From: an uncultured Kiritimatiellota bacterium
Lineage (GTDB): Bacteria; Verrucomicrobiota; Kiritimatiellia; RFP12; UBA1067
Reading direction: 5' to 3'
Assembly: GCA_934635045.1 (NCBI GenBank)
Contig: CAKTZA010000002.1
Location: forward strand, 1 to 64,000
Length of the DNA stretch: 64,000 nucleotides
The notes under the pieces were generated by a model that saw only the letters and a list, made by a program, of their open reading frames with translations, had not been told where the DNA came from and did no database searches. Positions 60,289 to 64,000 of the stretch are shown here, piece by piece (within the stretch, counting starts at the first letter, position 1; every line of letters starts with the position of its first letter). The translations under genes and the position numbers were made by a program.

Positions 60289-63200
60289 TTCGCCCCCTCC
60301 GCCTTCACGTCGACCCGGAACCCGAAGACCGGCAGCCCGTCGTCCGCACGGCAGAAGTTCGGCGCCGGATGGAAGCTCGTGTAGGCGTACTGCACCGCCG
60401 TCGGCGCGGCGACCTCCGGCGACGCGACGCGCACCGTCGCGTCCGGTCGCAGCTCGGCCTCGGCCCAGAACCAGCGGCCCGCCGCGTCCTTCAGCGCCCA
60501 CAGCCGCTCGTTGAACGCGCCGCCGCGCGCCGTCAGCCCCGCGCCCGTGTCGCGGAACGAGACGACCACTGCCGCGCCGTCGCGCACCGCCGCCTTCACG
60601 CGAGGGCCCGGACGCTTCGCCGCGTCGCCGTAGGCCACGCGCAGCGCCTCGTGCGCAAGCCGCTCGCCGACGGTCCTCTTGTCCTTCGGATGGATGTCGG
60701 AATGCTCGCCGACGTCGAACGTGCAGGCGACGCCCGTGTGCGGACAGTCGAGAAAGTCGCTCTGCATCTGGCGGAACGCGGCGTAGCCGACGACCTTCCA
60801 GCCCTCCGTCTTCCAGTCGGCGTTCAGGTCAAACGACTTCCAGAAGTCGTCCGGCAGCGGATGCTCCGGGTTGTGGCGGTAGTAGGACGAAAGCGCCGTC
60901 AGGCAGAACGGCAGCGCCTCGTCGCGCCACGCGGCGCGCCAACCGTCGATCAGTTCCTTCTGGAGCTTCCGGTAGCGTTCGGCGTCGCCCGCGTCGGATT
61001 CGCCCTGGTACCAGATGACGCCTTTCACGTTCAGCGCCGTCACGGGCGCGAGCATGGCGTTCCAGTACGCGCCGGACGCGGGCAGCCACGACGCGATCGC
61101 GCTCCCGCCCCAGTTCGCGTGGACAAGGCCGATCGGCACTTTCCGCCCGCCTTCGCGCAGGACGCGCCGCAGGCTGTCGGCGAAGTAGAACCCGACGGCG
61201 GACGTGTTCGCGACGGCCTCCGTCGACGTGAGCGGACGCCACGCGGGCCGTCCCGAGAGCGTGTGGCACGGCCCTTCGGCGCAGGCCGCGTTCGCGACGC
61301 GCAGCAGCCGGATGCCATCGTCCCGGTAGGATACCGCAATCTTGTCGCCGTCCTTCAGGCGCGTGTAGGGCCGCGCCGGATCCCAGACGGGGAACTCCAT
61401 GTTGCTCTGTCCCGTCGCGAGCCATACGTCGCCGACGAGGATGTCGGTGAAGACGAACTGCGGCCCGCGGCTCGGCTGTGTCGCAAACGTCATCGTGTAC
61501 GGCCCGCCGGCCCGTTCCGCCGGAAACGCGAGCGTCCATTCGCCGTTGGCCGACGCCTTCGCCAGGACCTTGACGCCATGGAAGTTTCCTTCGACGTCCG
61601 CGCCCGCCGGCGCCGTGCCCGTCACGCGAATCGGCTTGCCGCGCTGCACGACCATGTGGCTGCCGTAGACATTGCGCACCGTAAACGGAACGCCACATTC
61701 TCTCCGTGCCTCCGTCCCTCCGTGTGAACCCTCGCTGAACCGCACGGGGCCGATCAGGCCGGACGGCAGGTAGGGGTGGCCCGCGTTCGGCCCCGCCAGA
61801 ACCCAACGCCCGAGCGACTTGCCGTTGCCGCGCGCCTCGTAGACGAGCGCATTGAGCCATGTCGTGGTCACGCGCACCTCCAGCTCGTTCCGCCCCGCCT
61901 TCACGGCCGATGCCGGAATCCGGCAGGCGTTCGGCGCCGTCCAGAGCGTCGCGACCGGCGTGCCGTTCACGGCGACCTCGGCCACCGTCTCGACGCGGCC
62001 GAGATCCAGGTCCAGCGCGTGCGGTTCGCGGCAGTCGAAGGTCGCCCGATAGACGCACGTGCCCGAAAAGCCGCGCACTTCCTCCGGCACGTTCGGCAGT
62101 TCCGCGAGCGACTTCAGATCCTTCAGCGCGAACGGCTCGCACGTCACGCCGTGGCCGGACGGAAACGCCACCGTCCAGTCCGACAGGGCGACGGACGGCC
62201 CGTCCGCCGCGTCCGACGCGGCCACCGTCGTTCCCTTGGGCGGCCGCGCGTCGCCAAACAGCACGAAGCACGACTCGTTCGCCGCGAGGCGCAACGCGAC
62301 CTCCGTCCGCCCGCCAACCGTGCGCGCCTCGGCCGCACGCACCGTCCCAGAAACGGGATCGTAGACGCGCGGATTCCCCGTCGCGGCGAACGTCACGCGC
62401 CCGTCGAACGGCGTGTCCGCCTGTCGGGGGCAGACGAAGAAGACCGCCCCGCTTCCGACAGCCCGCTTCAGCCACAGGACATCCCCCTCGACCGTGCGGC
62501 CGGCGGCACGGCAGACCTCCGACAGCGCGTCCGCATCGCTGCGCACGATCCGCGCGCCCGCCCGCTCCAGTTCGGCGAACCGCTTCGCCGTCGCGGGCAG
62601 AAGCGCCACGCTGTCCGGCACGTAGACGAACCGCCAGGAGGCCCCTTCGGACGTGACGAGCCGTCCGTCCCGCACCGACAGCCGTTCCAACAAGGTGTCC
62701 TGGTTGAGGAAATCAAAGGAAAGTCCGTCCTGGTACGGGGCGGCCTCCCCGTCCGGCCGCGCGTCCAAGTCGTCGCCGAGATACCAGAGAAAGTCGTTCG
62801 CGGGCGCACCCGCCTCCAGGAGCGCGTTGCACCGCGTCAGGTAGGCGGAGAAATGCCGCATCTGCGGCCACCACGTCTGCGTGCGCAGGAACGGTGAGCC
62901 GATGCCCTGTCCGAAGCTGGTGCCGGGACGCCGCTCCGCGCCCTTCGCGTACGGATTGTGCGTGTAGGTATGGAAGACGAGGTGCGTCACGCCGCGCGCG
63001 AGGTGTTCGTCGGCGATGCGCTTGAAGAGACGCGGCGACTCGTTCCAGCTCAGCTCAAAGCTCGTGAACGCCTCCGCCGCGACACGCCGCTTGCCGTACA
63101 GGTGCGCCGCCGAGACGCAGGGACGCACCGGCTTGTTCTGCCAGCTGCCGACATAGCCGTCGTCGCGGTGCGGATACCAGAACTCGCACATTGGCGTGTC

Positions 63201-64000
63201 GGCCCATTTCCAGTAGCGCAGGATGTCCCCCGGCAGGACGTCCCCGAACGCCGTCTCGTATTGGCAGGTGAGGCCGCGTTCCTTCGCCAGTTCCGTCATC
63301 CGCCGATAGAAGTTGCGCTCGATCAGCGTCGAGACGGCGTCGCGCCAGTCGCGGAGAAAGTCCCGCGTCGCCTCGCCGCCGTCGATCACGTAGCCGAAGA
63401 GCGCGGGCAGGCGGCGGCGCACGTCGTAGCCCTTCAGGTCGCGGAAATAGTCTTCCATCCGCCACGTCCAGTCGGGCCGCCACGCCTCCCAGCTGTCGAG
63501 CAGGATGCCGTCCATCCCGACGGACGCAAGCGGGCCGTCCAGCAGCCGCCCGACATAGCCCCTGAAGTTCGCCTCGATGCCGCGCGGATCGAGCTTGTCG
63601 CACTCCCAGCCCGTCGCGCAGTCGGGCGCCGGGCCGTTCTCGAACCCCGAATTGACGTGACCGACGCGCAGCAGCGTCCAGTCGCCCGGCGGCAGCGCGC
63701 CCGTGAAGACGCCGTTGGCCGTCTCGGCCGTCACGTCCCGAATCGCGTCAAGCGCAACGACGTCCCGCGCCGAAAGCGTGTCTGCGCCGCGCACGAGCGC
63801 ACGCAGGGAACTTCCCGCAAAGGCCTCCCAGTTGTCGAGACGCGCCCCTGCGTAGAAACGCACGAAATCGAGATGCACGGGATGCGAACCCGAAAACGCG
63901 AGCCGCAGCCGCCGCGTCGGGCAAGCCCGAAGCGCGACGCTCTGCAGTCCTTCCGTCGGCAGGTATTCCTCCCAGTTTCCGCGCGGAATGTCGCGGTCGG
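60285..64000 (-). CDS. GH106-type rhamnosidase fused to sialate O-acetylesterase, 5' end outside window
   Basis: At least 1238 codons are open; the frame runs off the window (DRDIPRGNWEEYLPTEGL at the edge), and the GTG at 63878 is not a credible start. The N-terminal part is GH106-type: PAPDCATGWECDKLDPRGIEANFRGYVGRLLDGPLASVGMDGILLDSWEA and ending PYLPSGLIGPVRF. The C-terminal 470 residues are a sialate O-acetylesterase (SASA/CE6-like): MVVQRGKPIRVTG, the SGNH Ser in ATGQSNMEFPVW, GVIWYQGESD, and the catalytic Asp/His in SDIHPKDK. Between them 10-12 residues (EGSHGGTEARREC) are encoded by a run of CTCCGTG-type units. This is the second GH106-esterase fusion of the window, with a different esterase type. 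Confidence 0.85.
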   Translation of the reverse strand, partial: DRDIPRGNWEEYLPTEGLQSVALRACPTRRLRLAFSGSHPVHLDFVRFYAGARLDNWEAFAGSSLRALVRGADTLSARDVVALDAIRDVTAETANGVFTGALPPGDWTLLRVGHVNSGFENGPAPDCATGWECDKLDPRGIEANFRGYVGRLLDGPLASVGMDGILLDSWEAWRPDWTWRMEDYFRDLKGYDVRRRLPALFGYVIDGGEATRDFLRDWRDAVSTLIERNFYRRMTELAKERGLTCQYETAFGDVLPGDILRYWKWADTPMCEFWYPHRDDGYVGSWQNKPVRPCVSAAHLYGKRRVAAEAFTSFELSWNESPRLFKRIADEHLARGVTHLVFHTYTHNPYAKGAERRPGTSFGQGIGSPFLRTQTWWPQMRHFSAYLTRCNALLEAGAPANDFLWYLGDDLDARPDGEAAPYQDGLSFDFLNQDTLLERLSVRDGRLVTSEGASWRFVYVPDSVALLPATAKRFAELERAGARIVRSDADALSEVCRAAGRTVEGDVLWLKRAVGSGAVFFVCPRQADTPFDGRVTFAATGNPRVYDPVSGTVRAAEARTVGGRTEVALRLAANESCFVLFGDARPPKGTTVAASDAADGPSVALSDWTVAFPSGHGVTCEPFALKDLKSLAELPNVPEEVRGFSGTCVYRATFDCREPHALDLDLGRVETVAEVAVNGTPVATLWTAPNACRIPASAVKAGRNELEVRVTTTWLNALVYEARGNGKSLGRWVLAGPNAGHPYLPSGLIGPVRFSEGSHGGTEARRECGVPFTVRNVYGSHMVVQRGKPIRVTGTAPAGADVEGNFHGVKVLAKASANGEWTLAFPAERAGGPYTMTFATQPSRGPQFVFTDILVGDVWLATGQSNMEFPVWDPARPYTRLKDGDKIAVSYRDDGIRLLRVANAACAEGPCHTLSGRPAWRPLTSTEAVANTSAVGFYFADSLRRVLREGGRKVPIGLVHANWGGSAIASWLPASGAYWNAMLAPVTALNVKGVIWYQGESDAGDAERYRKLQKELIDGWRAAWRDEALPFCLTALSSYYRHNPEHPLPDDFWKSFDLNADWKTEGWKVVGYAAFRQMQSDFLDCPHTGVACTFDVGEHSDIHPKDKRTVGERLAHEALRVAYGDAAKRPGPRVKAAVRDGAAVVVSFRDTGAGLTARGGAFNERLWALKDAAGRWFWAEAELRPDATVRVASPEVAAPTAVQYAYTSFHPAPNFCRADDGLPVFGFRVDVKAEGAK
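61699..61728. repeat. CTCCGTG-unit array at a domain junction
   Basis: Three successive units of CTCCGT(G/C)(C/C) form a 30-nt block that is read in frame at the boundary between the GH106 and acetylesterase domains. The same string (ACGGAGGCACGGAG in the other orientation) is the core of the central arms of the long palindromic elements a-d. Confidence 0.8.

Noticed and set aside
63878..63880. GTG at 63878 as the start of the last gene
   Set aside because: The frame is open to the window end and the residues before it continue the protein domain, so the real start is outside.
1..64000. tRNA, rRNA, riboswitch or insertion-sequence transposase genes
   Set aside because: None recognised on either strand; the only mobile-looking DNA is the palindromic repeats.

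Overview
The window is GC-rich and almost every gene lies on the minus strand; only an ECF-type sigma factor (13457-14092) and a LacI/AraC-hybrid regulator (40816-41964) are on the plus strand. The gene content suggests an anaerobic or microaerophilic, saccharolytic member of the PVC superphylum, most likely a gut-type Kiritimatiellota/Lentisphaerota-like bacterium. It combines an [FeFe]-hydrogenase maturase (HydF), many secreted multi-domain glycoside hydrolases, LamG-type surface modules, an alpha-2-macroglobulin/PBP1C operon and several AAA-ATPase/PD-(D/E)XK paralogues. No rRNA, tRNA or ribosomal protein gene is present, so this placement is an inference.

Layout. 0.2-6.1 kb: hydF and carB (carB carries two in-frame low-complexity hairpin insertions), then an MFS transporter. 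6.1-13.3 kb: an overlapping operon alpha-2-macroglobulin > pbpC > MFS. 13.4-15.6 kb: a leaderless ECF-like sigma factor convergent with a Ser/Thr kinase carrying Sel1 repeats. 14.1-19.8 kb: a small membrane-anchored protein > topA > xerC > kinase. 19.9-21.6 kb: first AAA-ATPase/nuclease-like gene. 21.7-38.6 kb: a polysaccharide-degradation operon (LamG surface protein > GH2 > 29-codon ORF > GH95-like > GH29-like > GH106-SGNH esterase). Its first gene is split by a run of 20 C (G on the coding strand), which looks like a phase-variation switch. 38.8-40.3 kb: second AAA-ATPase/nuclease-like gene. 40.8-42.0 kb: the XylR-like regulator. 42.0-64.0 kb: a second set of secreted enzymes (GH36-like/DUF6259 fusion, two LamG-barrel paralogues, GH116-like, Tat-exported phosphoesterase, GH106-sialate O-acetylesterase fusion running off the window).

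Two kinds of structure go beyond the gene list. (1) Seven genes share the same start architecture: an extended -10 element (TGN-TATAAT or a one-base variant) placed 6-8 nt before the ATG, with no room for a Shine-Dalgarno, so transcripts should be leaderless. Most secreted enzymes instead have purine-rich ribosome binding sites. (2) The window is seeded with palindromic repeat elements. Four copies of a 0.58-0.74 kb element that is one long imperfect palindrome each end 50-60 nt upstream of a secreted-enzyme gene, and one copy is fused in frame to the end of the GH116-like gene. Smaller hairpins or arrays of 7-8 nt units sit inside carB (two), at a GH106/esterase domain junction, and over the stop codon of an AAA gene. 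These elements appear to be remodelling protein C-termini, linkers and intergenic leaders in this genome.
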